Positions 1 to 7,858 of a stretch of 28,362 bases of DNA are shown here, in pieces. Positions within the stretch are counted from its first letter, which is position 1. Each line of letters opens with the position of its first letter. Location of the stretch: assembly GCA_049582005.1 (NCBI GenBank), contig JBAUTB010000047.1, positions 1 through 28,362 on the forward strand, written 5' to 3'. A program made the translations under genes and the position numbers. The notes below the pieces were generated by a model. It did no database searches. It had not been told where the DNA came from and saw only the letters and a program-made list of their open reading frames with translations. The DNA is from Sivonenia sp049582005 (GTDB lineage Bacteria; Cyanobacteriota; Cyanobacteriia; Gloeobacterales; PMM-0068).

Positions 1-1
1 C

Positions 2-238
2 CAGGTTCCTTTAGTTGCAGCCAAGGTGGAACAGATGAAGCAGGAACGCAAGGATTGGTTCCGCAGCTATCTACTCCCAGAAGCCTTAGGACGTCTAAAG
101 AGAGGGGTTGGCAGAATCAGAGAGTCCAAAGGTTTGGTGGCTGTCCTAGACCCGCGCATCCATAATCCCAACTATGGATACACGATCTTAGAAAGTTTGG
201 CTCCCTACAGAAAAACTACCCATCCCCCAAAATCATGA
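2..238 (+). CDS. DinG/XPD-like ATP-dependent helicase, C-terminal end only
   Basis: The reading frame is open from base 2 without a stop, so this is the 3' end of a gene that begins left of the window; 78 residues are visible. The segment LPEALGRLKRGVGRIRESKG followed by VAVLDPRI has the layout of motif VI and the following strand in DinG/YoaA/XPD superfamily 2 helicases (usually LPxAxxRLxQGxGRxIR...GxxxxLDxR). The Gln common at the start of motif VI appears as Arg here, and the second Arg of GRxIR is Glu or shifted. The family unwinds DNA 5' to 3' with ATP, often through an Fe-S domain that would lie outside the window. It ends 24 bases before the convergent Tic22-like gene. Family assignment is fairly safe; exact subtype is not. 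Confidence 0.7.
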   Translation, partial: QVPLVAAKVEQMKQERKDWFRSYLLPEALGRLKRGVGRIRESKGLVAVLDPRIHNPNYGYTILESLAPYRKTTHPPKS

Positions 239-262
239 GAACGAGCTTCACTTTTTCAAGAT

Positions 263-1141
263 CTACTTTTTCGGAGTCTCAGATGCAGCGGGAGGCGTGG
301 GCGAAGCGGGGGGTGCCGCAGCAGGTTTTGCAGGATCTGGCTTCGGAGCTTCCCCTGATTTGGGAGCAGGTTTGCCCGGTTCCGGATAAGGCTTGTAGGA
401 ACTCACCACTTTCAAGGATTCGGCAGAAGGAACAAGCTGTATGGACTGTGAGAGCGAGTCATCATTCTTTTCTAGGACGTCTACCAATTGACCGAGCGTG
501 GTCATTTCCACGTAAGCATCCTTGATCTCAGGACTTTTCTTTTTCGCATCCTCTAATTGCTGGAAAACGAGGTCATAGCCAAGATACATGGGTGTAACAT
601 TCTGGTTAGCGCCCTTTTCACCAGGAACTTGCAGGGAAAGAGGAACAACTTTGCCATCCTTTTTCTGTGCCGGGAAAAATAAAGGAATTCCTGCAAATTT
701 ACTAGGATCCTGCTTATTTTTCTTGAGAATTTCACCAGCTTGTTTCAAGGAGTTCATATCAGGCAAAACCGTGATTTCAACTTTTTTGTCTTTTTGCTGC
801 TCCTGAAAAGCAGCATAAGCTAATGCTAAAGAACTGACTCTAACCTCAGATTTATTTGCTACTTCTTTATTGTCAGCCTGTAACCGGTCCATGAATTTCT
901 TTGCTTCATCTGGATTCAAGAAGAAATTGACGATATTTGCAGATTTTTTTGTGCTTTTTTCCGTAGCAGTGACCACCAAAGGCTGTTGAGTATCCTTGCT
1001 AATAATCGCGAAAACAGGTACTGAGCTGAGTTTTTGTAGCACCTTCTGTTTGGTCATAGCCATCACCATCGAATGAGGGGCTATCACAAAAGATCCAAGG
1101 ATACCGAGGGCGACAAGTCGCAAAGAGTGAGTGTATTTCAT
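263..1141 (-). CDS. Tic22-family exported protein
   Basis: A 292-residue protein with an N-terminal hydrophobic signal (residues about 6-28, ending in ...MVMAM) and a body resembling the Tic22 family: VPVFAIISKD near residues 42-51, NFFLNPDEAKKFMDRLQ, then GIPLFFPAQ and a conserved C-terminal YLGYDLVFQQLEDA helix. Tic22 proteins in cyanobacteria are lumenal or periplasmic chaperone-like factors linked to outer-membrane biogenesis; the plastid homologue assists protein import. The last 50 residues are a Pro/Ala/Lys-rich tail of low complexity (PKSGEAPKPDPAKPAAAPP), an unusual extension. I chose ATG at 1141 because it begins the signal peptide directly; an upstream TTG at 1189 would add 16 residues. 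It lies 51 bases behind the dockerin-repeat gene, so the two are probably co-transcribed. Confidence 0.72.
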   Translation of the reverse strand: MKYTHSLRLVALGILGSFVIAPHSMVMAMTKQKVLQKLSSVPVFAIISKDTQQPLVVTATEKSTKKSANIVNFFLNPDEAKKFMDRLQADNKEVANKSEVRVSSLALAYAAFQEQQKDKKVEITVLPDMNSLKQAGEILKKNKQDPSKFAGIPLFFPAQKKDGKVVPLSLQVPGEKGANQNVTPMYLGYDLVFQQLEDAKKKSPEIKDAYVEMTTLGQLVDVLEKNDDSLSQSIQLVPSAESLKVVSSYKPYPEPGKPAPKSGEAPKPDPAKPAAAPPASPTPPAASETPKK

Positions 1142-1192
1142 GGCAAGAAGAGAGATAACTGAAGTAGTATAACTGAATTGATTGTGCAAGAT

Positions 1193-2281
1193 CTATCTGA
1201 GTTTATCTGAGTGGTCATTAGCCTGAAAAGCATCAGCCTGCTGTCTCCTCGGCAATTCAAGAACCAAATTGGCAAATTCAATATCGTCATAATCCAAAGA
1301 ACCTGTTCCCCCCTGACTAATTGTGAAAATTCCGCCGATACTAAATAGGGACTGTCCACCGCCACCATAGGCTTGAGCGGTAATAAGCTCAATCGTATTG
1401 GTGCCTTGCTGTAGCATCCAACGCGGAAGGGGGACTTCTAACCCGTCACCATTCAGCAGTATGCGCTGGGCTAAGTTTCCATTAAGATAAACCCTAAAAG
1501 CCGCTTCTGGGCTGCCTTGAAAGGTTGCCTGTAAGGGGAGGTGAGATTGTCCCGCTCTCACTGATTCAGGCGTATCCACTCCAATCAAGGACCCAATGCG
1601 CAATATAGGGTCTTGGTCCGGAATTTGGTCTAAGTCGAATGTCTTTTTAAAGGATGAACCTTGGGCCGGAATCCGAAACTGGGTAGCATTGGCAGAATAA
1701 TCCTTACTAAATCGGTCGTCTCCCAAGTGATGGACTTGGTCCGTCAAGACCACTATTTGACTAGAAAGCTGCTTGAGACGCACATCAAATCGCTGTTCTT
1801 GTTTAGCAAGCGTGACAGAAAAGGGTGCATAGTTCTGAGCACGAGCGGTAAGAATACGCTGGGAACCCACTGATTTGGGGAGTGAAAATCGACCAAAATC
1901 ATCTGTTTTAACTTTGATACCATCTTCAGGGACTTCTATTTCTACATTAGGAATAGGTTCACCTGTTTTTTGGTCAATCACCTGCCCAGAATAGGCAGAA
2001 TCCAAACGAACTTGGCTACCCGGTTGCTTCTTGACACCGCCAAGACTTGCTTTGAGGACTTGCACGTCGCGGTCATTGATTTTCTTATCTCCATTCACAT
2101 CGGCGGCAAAGATCTGCTCGTCGGTGAGAATTTTAGTCCCCTTCAAGTAGGCTTCTAATAGCAATACGTCGTCCTGCGTCAGTTTTCCATCTTGGTTTAT
2201 ATCTCCTGAGGCAGCCCAAGCTGTTGTGGGATAGAACAGAACAGCTAAAGCAACAACTAAAAGCCAGGGCAGTGGAGTCAT
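1193..2281 (-). CDS. Exported protein with dockerin-type repeats and a carboxypeptidase-regulatory-like domain
   Basis: A 362-residue secreted protein. Residues 1-23 are a signal peptide ending AWA. Two calcium-binding dockerin type I repeats follow: GDINQDGKLTQDDV (about 26-39) and ADVNGDKKINDRDV (about 60-73), each with the D-N-D-G/D spacing and the trailing LLxAYLKG-like helix. Residues about 96-170 (YSGQVIDQKTGEPIPNVEIEV...DDFGRFSLP) match the carboxypeptidase regulatory-like beta sandwich. The C-terminal half (PLQATFQG...FRVYLNGN) looks like another beta-rich domain that I cannot name. In cellulosome systems dockerins bind cohesins; in cyanobacteria isolated dockerin repeats are of unknown use and may simply be structural calcium sites. 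It is the first gene of a probable pair with the Tic22-like gene. The ATG at 2281 is the only good start. Confidence 0.72.
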   Translation of the reverse strand: MTPLPWLLVVALAVLFYPTTAWAASGDINQDGKLTQDDVLLLEAYLKGTKILTDEQIFAADVNGDKKINDRDVQVLKASLGGVKKQPGSQVRLDSAYSGQVIDQKTGEPIPNVEIEVPEDGIKVKTDDFGRFSLPKSVGSQRILTARAQNYAPFSVTLAKQEQRFDVRLKQLSSQIVVLTDQVHHLGDDRFSKDYSANATQFRIPAQGSSFKKTFDLDQIPDQDPILRIGSLIGVDTPESVRAGQSHLPLQATFQGSPEAAFRVYLNGNLAQRILLNGDGLEVPLPRWMLQQGTNTIELITAQAYGGGGQSLFSIGGIFTISQGGTGSLDYDDIEFANLVLELPRRQQADAFQANDHSDKLR

Positions 2282-2416
2282 AAACTTAGTGTAACTAGTC
2301 GCTTAACCAACGTGTGGAGTTCCCCAACAATTTCAAAACTCAGTGGCGGTCGCCTCGAAATAGCAGCAGAGGGTTTCCTCACTTGAGAATAGCTCGTGAG
2401 GCCGCTCTTGTACTTA

Positions 2417-2456
2417 TATAATCACTAGAATAGACTTAGTCTGTAGACTAAGTCTA
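2417..2456 (+). promoter_or_regulatory. Promoter -10 element and 26-base palindromic operator of the Phd/PIN toxin-antitoxin pair
   Basis: A perfect TATAAT lies at 2417-2422. Just downstream, 2431-2441 and 2446-2456 are an exact inverted repeat with 11-base arms (TAGACTTAGTC / GACTAAGTCTA) around TGTA. The antitoxin ATG is at 2463. A palindrome between the -10 box and the start codon is where Phd/YefM antitoxins usually bind to repress their own operon. No good -35 box is visible at 16-18 bases; CTCGTG is the weak candidate. Operator role is inferred. Confidence 0.6.
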
Positions 2457-2462
2457 AAAATT

Positions 2463-2708
2463 ATGGAAACTATCAATGTTCATCAAGCTAAAACAAATCT
2501 CTCGCGGCTCTTGTCCCGCGTTGAACTTGGGGAAGAAATTATCATTTCAAACCGGGGTATTCCCATTGCGAAGTTAGTTCCGTTTCGCTCTTTCTCCAAT
2601 CGACGAGATAGTTTAGGGCTGGATCGGGGACGTTTCGCTGTACCAGAGGATTTCAACGCTCCCCTCCCGGAAGAGATTCTGGCAGCGTTTGAAGGCAGTG
2701 AAGCGTGA
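2463..2708 (+). CDS. Phd/YefM-type antitoxin
   Basis: An 81-residue protein with the Phd/YefM opening: MxxINVHQAKTNLSRLLSRV, then GEEIIISNRGIPIAKLVP, the DNA-binding dimer fold of type II antitoxins. The C-terminal part (LGLDRGRFAVPEDFNAPLPEEILAAFEG) is the flexible toxin-binding tail commonly seen when the partner is a PIN toxin. It should neutralise the PIN protein encoded next, with which its stop codon overlaps (ATGA-type overlap at 2705-2708), and should bind the palindrome at 2431-2456 to repress the pair. The start ATG at 2463 has no clear ribosome binding site. Confidence 0.88.
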   Translation: METINVHQAKTNLSRLLSRVELGEEIIISNRGIPIAKLVPFRSFSNRRDSLGLDRGRFAVPEDFNAPLPEEILAAFEGSEA

Positions 2709-3103
2709 AACTTTTGCTGGATACTCAATGTTGGCTGTGGTGGTTTGCCCAGCCAGAGTGCTTGAATGAGGCAGCGATTGCGCATATTGCCGATGAAACG
2801 AATGAATTATGGTTCTCCGTGGCTAGCATCTGGGAAATCGGAATCAAGGCTTCGCTTGGAAAATTGCCTTTGCCAGAGTCCATAAACAGTTATATTTCTA
2901 GCCGAATGGTGCAGTTGGGTGCGCGTTCTTTGGAGATTAGAGTACCGCATGCTTTAGGAGTGGTTATCCTACCTTTACATCATCGAGATCCCTTTGATCG
3001 AATGCTGATTGCACAGGCCCAGATAGAAGATATGATGCTGGTGAGTGCAGATTCAATATTTCATCAATACGACGTTTCTATGCTTTGGGCAGGCAAATCT
3101 TGA
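2705..3103 (+). CDS. vapC: PIN-domain ribonuclease toxin (VapC-like)
   Basis: A 132-residue PIN domain. The acidic residues that hold the metal ions are all present: D6 in MKLLLDTQ, E44 in SIWEIGIK, D95/D98 in RDPFDRML and D116 in VSADSIF. The family cuts specific RNAs, often tRNA or rRNA, and is held inactive by the antitoxin made from the preceding gene. The LLDTQCWLWW start and the IWEI motif put it in the group of PIN toxins paired with Phd-type antitoxins. The ATG overlaps the antitoxin stop by 4 bases, implying translational coupling. It runs into the convergent GNAT gene with a gap of 10 bases. Nothing suggests loss of function. Confidence 0.87.
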   Translation: MKLLLDTQCWLWWFAQPECLNEAAIAHIADETNELWFSVASIWEIGIKASLGKLPLPESINSYISSRMVQLGARSLEIRVPHALGVVILPLHHRDPFDRMLIAQAQIEDMMLVSADSIFHQYDVSMLWAGKS

Positions 3104-3113
3104 GGTTTTTGGT

Positions 3114-3587
3114 TCAGACCAAGGTGCAACTCAAAAGCTGAGACTTGACAACAAAGCCTAATTTCTCATAGAGCTTTAGGGCGGATTGATTATCGGGATA
3201 AACCTGGAGGGTCAGTTCAGACAATCCCCACTCCTCGGTTTGTTCTTGGGCTTTTGACAGAAGATAGGTCCCCAATCCTCGTCTCTGATGGCTTGGGTCT
3301 ACCGCAACGAGAAAAATATAGGCCTGGGCATTTCCGGTGCGTTGGTCCGTGGCTCGCCCCATCCAGAGACTGGCAACCGTTTGGTCTTGCTTGGTCACAA
3401 AAAAGAGGGGGGTATGTTGGGCATCGAAAAACTGCTCTACCATATCCGTGAGATATTGCGGCAGGGGAAGCAATGGGTCAAGACCATAGGCTAAGCCCAA
3501 AAAACGCATCAGTTGAGAACGGTCTCGATGGGTACCGCTTCCTCGCTTCAGTTTATAACCAGGAGGCAATGAGCTCATGGGCGTCAC
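3114..3587 (-). CDS. GNAT-family N-acetyltransferase
   Basis: A 157-residue GNAT fold protein. The acetyl-CoA pyrophosphate-binding signature is AVDPSHQRRGLGTYLLSKAQ (Q/RxxGxG/A), followed by LTLQVYPDNQSALKLYEKLGF, the usual motif B and C-terminal helix. The N-terminal part (residues 20-60) would form the substrate side and gives no hint of the acceptor, which could be a protein N-terminus or a small amine. It is the last gene of the ftrV unit: its ATG at 3587 lies 6 bases after the stop of the 46-residue membrane protein. A second Met at codon 4 is possible. Substrate is unknown. Confidence 0.8.
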   Translation of the reverse strand: MTPMSSLPPGYKLKRGSGTHRDRSQLMRFLGLAYGLDPLLPLPQYLTDMVEQFFDAQHTPLFFVTKQDQTVASLWMGRATDQRTGNAQAYIFLVAVDPSHQRRGLGTYLLSKAQEQTEEWGLSELTLQVYPDNQSALKLYEKLGFVVKSQLLSCTLV

Positions 3588-3593
3588 ATGAGG

Positions 3594-3734
3594 TTACTTG
3601 ACAGGTGGTTTCTCCGTCTCCGTCAAAGGAGCTGGGGCCTTCATATCATCGGGTAAAAAAGCCCGCGAACTAACCACCACCAACGCAAAAAGGAAGGCAA
3701 TGATAATCGTCACGAAGATAATGTTGCCTTTCAT
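3594..3734 (-). CDS. Small single-pass membrane protein (46 residues)
   Basis: A 46-residue ORF: a hydrophobic helix at about residues 4-22 (NIIFVTIIIAFLFALVVV) then a proline- and charge-rich tail (FLPDDMKAPAPLTETEKPPVK). Its ATG overlaps the ftrV stop as ATGA, and its stop is 6 bases before the GNAT start, so it sits inside a tight three-gene unit. That spacing is strong evidence it is translated. It is the size of the small photosystem, cytochrome b6f or NDH subunits, but I do not recognise its sequence as any of them. A thylakoid location is a guess from its neighbours psbX and ftrV. Confidence 0.65.
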   Translation of the reverse strand: MKGNIIFVTIIIAFLFALVVVSSRAFLPDDMKAPAPLTETEKPPVK

Positions 3735-3976
3735 GCTTCTACAGGTGTTTCAATTAATTCCAGCTCTTCATCTCCAAGATGAGCCTTGAAGCGAGGCAAA
3801 AACTTGACCCGGTAGGGGTAGTTGGCACTTATAGGACGCCCTTGCAGTTCAAAAAACACAGCGTCCACCACGCCTTCCATGCCCTTGATATCGTAAGGCT
3901 GGCTTTTGTGGTCGGGATGAGTATAAACAACAACAGGCTTTTTGACCCGTACGCGGGAGCCAATTTCAATTGTCAT
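3731..3976 (-). CDS. ftrV: Ferredoxin-thioredoxin reductase, variable (alpha) chain
   Basis: An 81-residue protein with the FTR variable-chain pattern: VGxRVRVKxPVVVYTHPDHKxxPYDIKGMEG, then ELQGRPISANYPYRVKF and FKAHLxxDELEL at the end, an SH3-like barrel. It stabilises the catalytic Fe-S subunit (FtrC, not in this window), which passes electrons from ferredoxin to thioredoxins in the light. The start was set at ATG 3976 (MTIEIGSRVRV), the normal N-terminus of the family; the open frame continues upstream to 4060 but adds an unrelated stretch. It overlaps the following 46-residue membrane protein by 4 bases and follows psbX by 134 bases. Confidence 0.9.
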   Translation of the reverse strand: MTIEIGSRVRVKKPVVVYTHPDHKSQPYDIKGMEGVVDAVFFELQGRPISANYPYRVKFLPRFKAHLGDEELELIETPVEA

Positions 3977-4110
3977 GTGGATTCCTGCATACCTGAAAAC
4001 CCTATGGCTTCCAAAAAATCTACGGTTCCTTAGTGTAATTCTGTTTTTGCTGCCGAACAAAGGTATAGACAGGGAAAAAGACAGGAAAAATTTAAGGGAC
4101 CTTTGGTTTT

Positions 4111-4221
4111 CTAGCGGATCCGGTCAATCCTAGCTACGAGCGTGAGGGCCGCAGCACCTGCAGCCACCAAAGCACCGCCCCAAAAAATACTCCACAAAAA
4201 ATTGCTTAAGGTCGGGGTCAT
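4111..4221 (-). CDS. psbX: Photosystem II protein PsbX
   Basis: A 36-residue protein that begins MTPTLSNFLWSIFWGGALV and ends in a basic RIDRIR tail. The opening MTPxLxNFLWSxxWG is the PsbX signature; the family is a single-helix subunit at the edge of photosystem II near cytochrome b559, with the helix here at about residues 8-30. Length matches the usual 37-41. The ATG at 4221 is preceded by GGAG at a workable distance. It lies 42 bases downstream of bioF on the same strand and 134 bases ahead of ftrV. The helix is unusually alanine- and glycine-rich (GGALVAAGAAALTLVA). Confidence 0.9.
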   Translation of the reverse strand: MTPTLSNFLWSIFWGGALVAAGAAALTLVARIDRIR

Positions 4222-4263
4222 GATACAACTCCATCTGCGTCTATTGCGTTACTTAAATATGCC

Positions 4264-5445
4264 TCATCTTGGTTCCATCGAAAAGACCTGAAACAGATAC
4301 GCGACAAACTTTTCCAGAGCCGCTTTTGGGTGGTCACTCATCAGAGAAACCCTTAAGCGACTGGTGGGGACTGTGGGAGGACGGATAGCAGGTACCCAAA
4401 ACCCCTGTCCCCAGAGTTTTTCACTCAAATCCATCGTCTGGGAGATAGTGCCTGTCTTCAGACACAGGATGCAAGAATCACTGGGAAACAGCTCCAATGT
4501 CCCTAGTGTCGTTAGTCCTTGTTTGACTTGCTGGACCCTCTGCCACAGCTGTTCTCTATGGTGCGGTTCGGTTTGCACAATCCGAAGAGCGGCTAAGGCA
4601 GCAGCAGCATCGCCAGGGGCCAAGGCTGTAGTGTAGATCCAGGTAGGCGCACGATTACGCAAAAAATCGACCAGCGACTTAGAACCGCACACATAGCCGC
4701 CTTGACTAGCCAGCGCTTTGCTTAAGGTGCCCATTTGAATGCAAGGGTACTGTTGTAGTCCTGAAGCTTCGATTGCCCCAGCTCCCGTCGCTCCCAACAC
4801 GCCCGTCCCATGGGCTTCATCGACTAAGACCATCGCTTCAAAGCGCTGGGCCAAATCCAAAATCGCCGCCAAGGGAGCCATATCCCCATCCATGCTGAAT
4901 ACAGAATCCGTACAGATTAAGCAACGTCTAGCCTGCGCGCGCTCTCGGTTTAAGAGGGCTTCCAAGTGTTCAATGGATGCATGGGCGTATTCGTAGTACA
5001 GGGCTCCACTGAGTTTGGCTCCAGTTTTTAGGCTGGAATGATTATAGACATCACCTAAAACTAGATCTCGGGAGCCTACCAGAGCACTGATCGTACCTAG
5101 GTTCGCCATATAGCCGGAAGAAAATACCAGGGCAGCTTCGGTCCCTTTGAATTGCGCGAGCGCCTGTTCTAGTTCCCGATGAATCTCCAAATGGCCACTG
5201 AGTAAGCGGGATCCTGTAGCGCCCGTACCATAGCGTTGGATAGCCTGGATTGCCGCCTCCCTGACCCGTTCATCAACGGTCAAGCCTAGATAGTTATTAC
5301 TCCCTAAATTTAATTTTCTGGGAGCCGTGGAGGATTCTAGCCAAGGGCCTGCCTGACTATGGGAAGTGCGTACGGTCCGGTACCACGCTGCACGATGCAA
5401 GGTTTGCAGGTCTTTTTCAATCCAGACATAGGGGTCATCGGACAT
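4264..5445 (-). CDS. bioF: 8-amino-7-oxononanoate synthase (BioF-type, alpha-oxoamine synthase family)
   Basis: A 393-residue PLP-dependent alpha-oxoamine synthase. Visible motifs: LNLGSNNYLGL near the N-terminus, GTGATGSRLLSGHLEIHRELE, the cofactor aspartate region VDEAHGTGVLG, and the PLP lysine in MGTLSKALASQGGY. In biotin synthesis the enzyme joins pimeloyl-ACP or -CoA with alanine. Related enzymes (2-amino-3-ketobutyrate CoA ligase, serine palmitoyltransferase) share this fold, so BioF is the most likely call rather than certain; no other bio gene is present. I prefer ATG at 5445 (MSDDPYVWIE), which overlaps recJ by 11 bases. An ATG at 5496 with a GGCAGG ahead of it would add 17 residues and overlap recJ by 62. 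Confidence 0.85.
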   Translation of the reverse strand: MSDDPYVWIEKDLQTLHRAAWYRTVRTSHSQAGPWLESSTAPRKLNLGSNNYLGLTVDERVREAAIQAIQRYGTGATGSRLLSGHLEIHRELEQALAQFKGTEAALVFSSGYMANLGTISALVGSRDLVLGDVYNHSSLKTGAKLSGALYYEYAHASIEHLEALLNRERAQARRCLICTDSVFSMDGDMAPLAAILDLAQRFEAMVLVDEAHGTGVLGATGAGAIEASGLQQYPCIQMGTLSKALASQGGYVCGSKSLVDFLRNRAPTWIYTTALAPGDAAAALAALRIVQTEPHHREQLWQRVQQVKQGLTTLGTLELFPSDSCILCLKTGTISQTMDLSEKLWGQGFWVPAIRPPTVPTSRLRVSLMSDHPKAALEKFVAYLFQVFSMEPR

Positions 5446-7729
5446 AGGCAACCCGTTCCAACAGACTAGATCCGCTATACCAGTCTGCCAATTCATCCTG
5501 CCGATGCCCCAAGTCTGGGGGAAGAGGTCCTTCCAGAGAAACGCCCAACGCCATCAAAACGTTGACCACTATCCGAGGAGAGGTCCAGTACTGTTGGGCT
5601 AGGGCCAGAAGATTCAAAGGCTCGGACTGATGAATGACGGAACGCAACAGGATGGTGAGTTCTTCCGTACTGGGTGAAGGGACTGGGCGGGCAAAGATAT
5701 GCACTGCAAGAGGGCGAGCTGCGTGCAAAAGCCAAGCCAAATGCAGCGGTGAAGGGGGTAACGTCCATAGCAGGAGTCCTTCATAATTAGCTCCTTGAGG
5801 ACGGTGAGGGCGGTCATAGTCCAGAGGAATTTCTGTACCAAACTCTGGACGTTGGTAGCCATAAAGTAAGTAGCGAGCTTTTGTATCTGCTGTGGACAGT
5901 AAAGATTCGATGACCGCTTTAGAAGATGTACCCCTCTGGTCAATCCAGGTCTTTGGCTGATAATCTGTGCGCGGTGCTTTACATTCAACCCGACACAAGG
6001 GACCAACCAGAGGAACCGTAGCCTCTCGAATACCACTCAGTTCCAATTGAATAGAGCGCACATCCCGAAAAGTATTTTCTCGGAGTTTAAAGGCTAAATC
6101 GACATTCTTAGGAACAGGGTAGAGATGGCCCATTCGCCAAGCCACGACTTGTCGTTCAACTTTTCCATCATCAACCACAAGACGCAAATGGGCGTCCTCT
6201 TTCCCCATCGTTCGTTGCTGGACTACTAAAAGATTGGCACACCAAAAGGTCGGGTCGGGGTTGCCAATCCCGCAGGGGTGCATCTTATTCACCTGTTCGA
6301 AGAGGTTTTCATCTACTTCTTCAAGGGCAACATAGCCATCAATCTTCACCAGAGGACAAATAAGAACCGCTTCTAAGCAGGAATGGGCAAATTCAGACAT
6401 CTTCTTGCTAAACGCTTCCAAATGTTCCAGAGGCATAGAAAACCCTCCCGCCATAGGGTGTCCCCCAAAGCTGGTGAAGAATTCTTTGCAATATTCCAAA
6501 CCTTCAAAGATATTAAATTCGGGGATTCCGCGGGCGGACCCCCGCACTTTATTCCCTTCGATGGAACCGATAAATACGGGAGCTCCATAGCGTTCTACCA
6601 GGCGAGAAGCGACAATCCCAATCACCCCGTGATGCCACTCCGGTTGCACAATAACCAGCACCCGTTCTTCCCGTAGATCCAACGTGGGATGATTTTCTAC
6701 CCAGCTAACCGCTTCTTTTTCAATGCGATTGCATAATTCTTTTCGTTCTTGGTTATAGGCTTCACACCGATTTGCCCGTTCCAGGGCAGTTGCTGGGTCA
6801 TCGGTAGTTAACAATTCAATCACGACTTGCGGGTCGCCAATTCTACCCACGGCATTGATCCGAGGCCCCAAGCCAAAGCCGATTACTTCCGGCTTAATCT
6901 GCGTATGGTCAGAATACCCGGCTACAGCCATCAAGGCTTGAATACCAGGATTGGTAGAAAAGGGCAGCATTACCAATCCTCTTTGAACCCATTGGCGATT
7001 TACGCCCGTCAGCAAAGCCAGGTCAGCGATCGTTCCCAGCGTGAATAATTCCAGCAAAGGATCTTGCAGTTCGGCCAATTTATCAAAGCGGCGTGCTACT
7101 TCGAGCGCAAGGATATAGGCTACGCCAACCCCAGCCACTGTGTGATAGGGAGAATCTGGCAAAGGAATTAACTTCGGATTGAGGATACCAACGGCAGGAG
7201 GCAGAACCTCTGGTAGTTCATGGTGGTCCGTGATGATAACCGATAGTCCTAAAGCTTCTGCCCGTTGTAAGGGAGCTAGGGCAGAAATTCCGTTATCTAC
7301 GGTAATCACCAGATCAACGTTCTCTTGATAAAACTCCTCGACAATCCGCACATTGATGCCATAGCCTTCCTGCATCCGGCTGGGAATCGCATAATCGACG
7401 ACGCCCCCGAGGTAGCGGATCGCCCGAATCAGGAGTGCGGTGCTGGTCATTCCATCGCAGTCATAGTCTCCACAAATCGCAATTTTTTCCCGCTTCTCAA
7501 TGGCTGTGACTAAACGGTTTGTCACGGAAGCCAAATCGGGGAAATGCTCTTTTGGCTCTGGAGGAGCGCCACAGGTGGGGTCAAAGAAAATCTTTGCCGC
7601 TTCAGGGGTCGTGATGCCTCGATTGAGCAGAATCTGTCCCATGACAGGAGATAAATCAAGACTAGTGGCTAATTCCCACGCCTGTTTAGGATGAGGTTCG
7701 GCAATAGACCAACGTTGGAGCGGCAACAT
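5435..7729 (-). CDS. recJ: Single-stranded-DNA-specific exonuclease RecJ
   Basis: A 764-residue DHH-superfamily nuclease that degrades single-stranded DNA 5' to 3' in recombination and mismatch repair. Seen motifs: DYDCDG at residues 88-93, VDNG at 145-148, TDHHELP at 167-173, and GRIGDP, then the DHHA1 motif FGGHPMAGGFSM and an OB-fold region (VRSIQLELSGI). The catalytic aspartates and histidines are intact. The protein is about 190 residues longer than E. coli RecJ: the tail from about residue 590 (containing YQPKTWIDQRG and LLYGYQRPEFG) is an extra C-terminal domain of the kind carried by cyanobacterial RecJ. The gene ends inside bioF, suggesting coupled translation. Confidence 0.95.
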   Translation of the reverse strand: MLPLQRWSIAEPHPKQAWELATSLDLSPVMGQILLNRGITTPEAAKIFFDPTCGAPPEPKEHFPDLASVTNRLVTAIEKREKIAICGDYDCDGMTSTALLIRAIRYLGGVVDYAIPSRMQEGYGINVRIVEEFYQENVDLVITVDNGISALAPLQRAEALGLSVIITDHHELPEVLPPAVGILNPKLIPLPDSPYHTVAGVGVAYILALEVARRFDKLAELQDPLLELFTLGTIADLALLTGVNRQWVQRGLVMLPFSTNPGIQALMAVAGYSDHTQIKPEVIGFGLGPRINAVGRIGDPQVVIELLTTDDPATALERANRCEAYNQERKELCNRIEKEAVSWVENHPTLDLREERVLVIVQPEWHHGVIGIVASRLVERYGAPVFIGSIEGNKVRGSARGIPEFNIFEGLEYCKEFFTSFGGHPMAGGFSMPLEHLEAFSKKMSEFAHSCLEAVLICPLVKIDGYVALEEVDENLFEQVNKMHPCGIGNPDPTFWCANLLVVQQRTMGKEDAHLRLVVDDGKVERQVVAWRMGHLYPVPKNVDLAFKLRENTFRDVRSIQLELSGIREATVPLVGPLCRVECKAPRTDYQPKTWIDQRGTSSKAVIESLLSTADTKARYLLYGYQRPEFGTEIPLDYDRPHRPQGANYEGLLLWTLPPSPLHLAWLLHAARPLAVHIFARPVPSPSTEELTILLRSVIHQSEPLNLLALAQQYWTSPRIVVNVLMALGVSLEGPLPPDLGHRQDELADWYSGSSLLERVAYVR

Positions 7730-7858
7730 GTTTTTGCAGGATTTGTAACAGATTTAGCAATTGTATGCCCCGTCGAGCTGATGCCGATTTCAAGTCAAAG
7801 TAAGTTTAGATGAACTAGAGATTTGGCCGGCTTAATGAGCTTCAACACTTCTAAGACT

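Noticed and set aside
2377..2401. CCTCAC...GTGAGG inverted repeat upstream of the Phd gene
   Set aside because: Only six bases per arm with a 13-base loop; the palindrome at 2431-2456 is the far better operator.
5614..6036. 140-codon minus-strand ORF inside recJ
   Set aside because: It lies in another frame of the well-supported recJ gene and has no family features.
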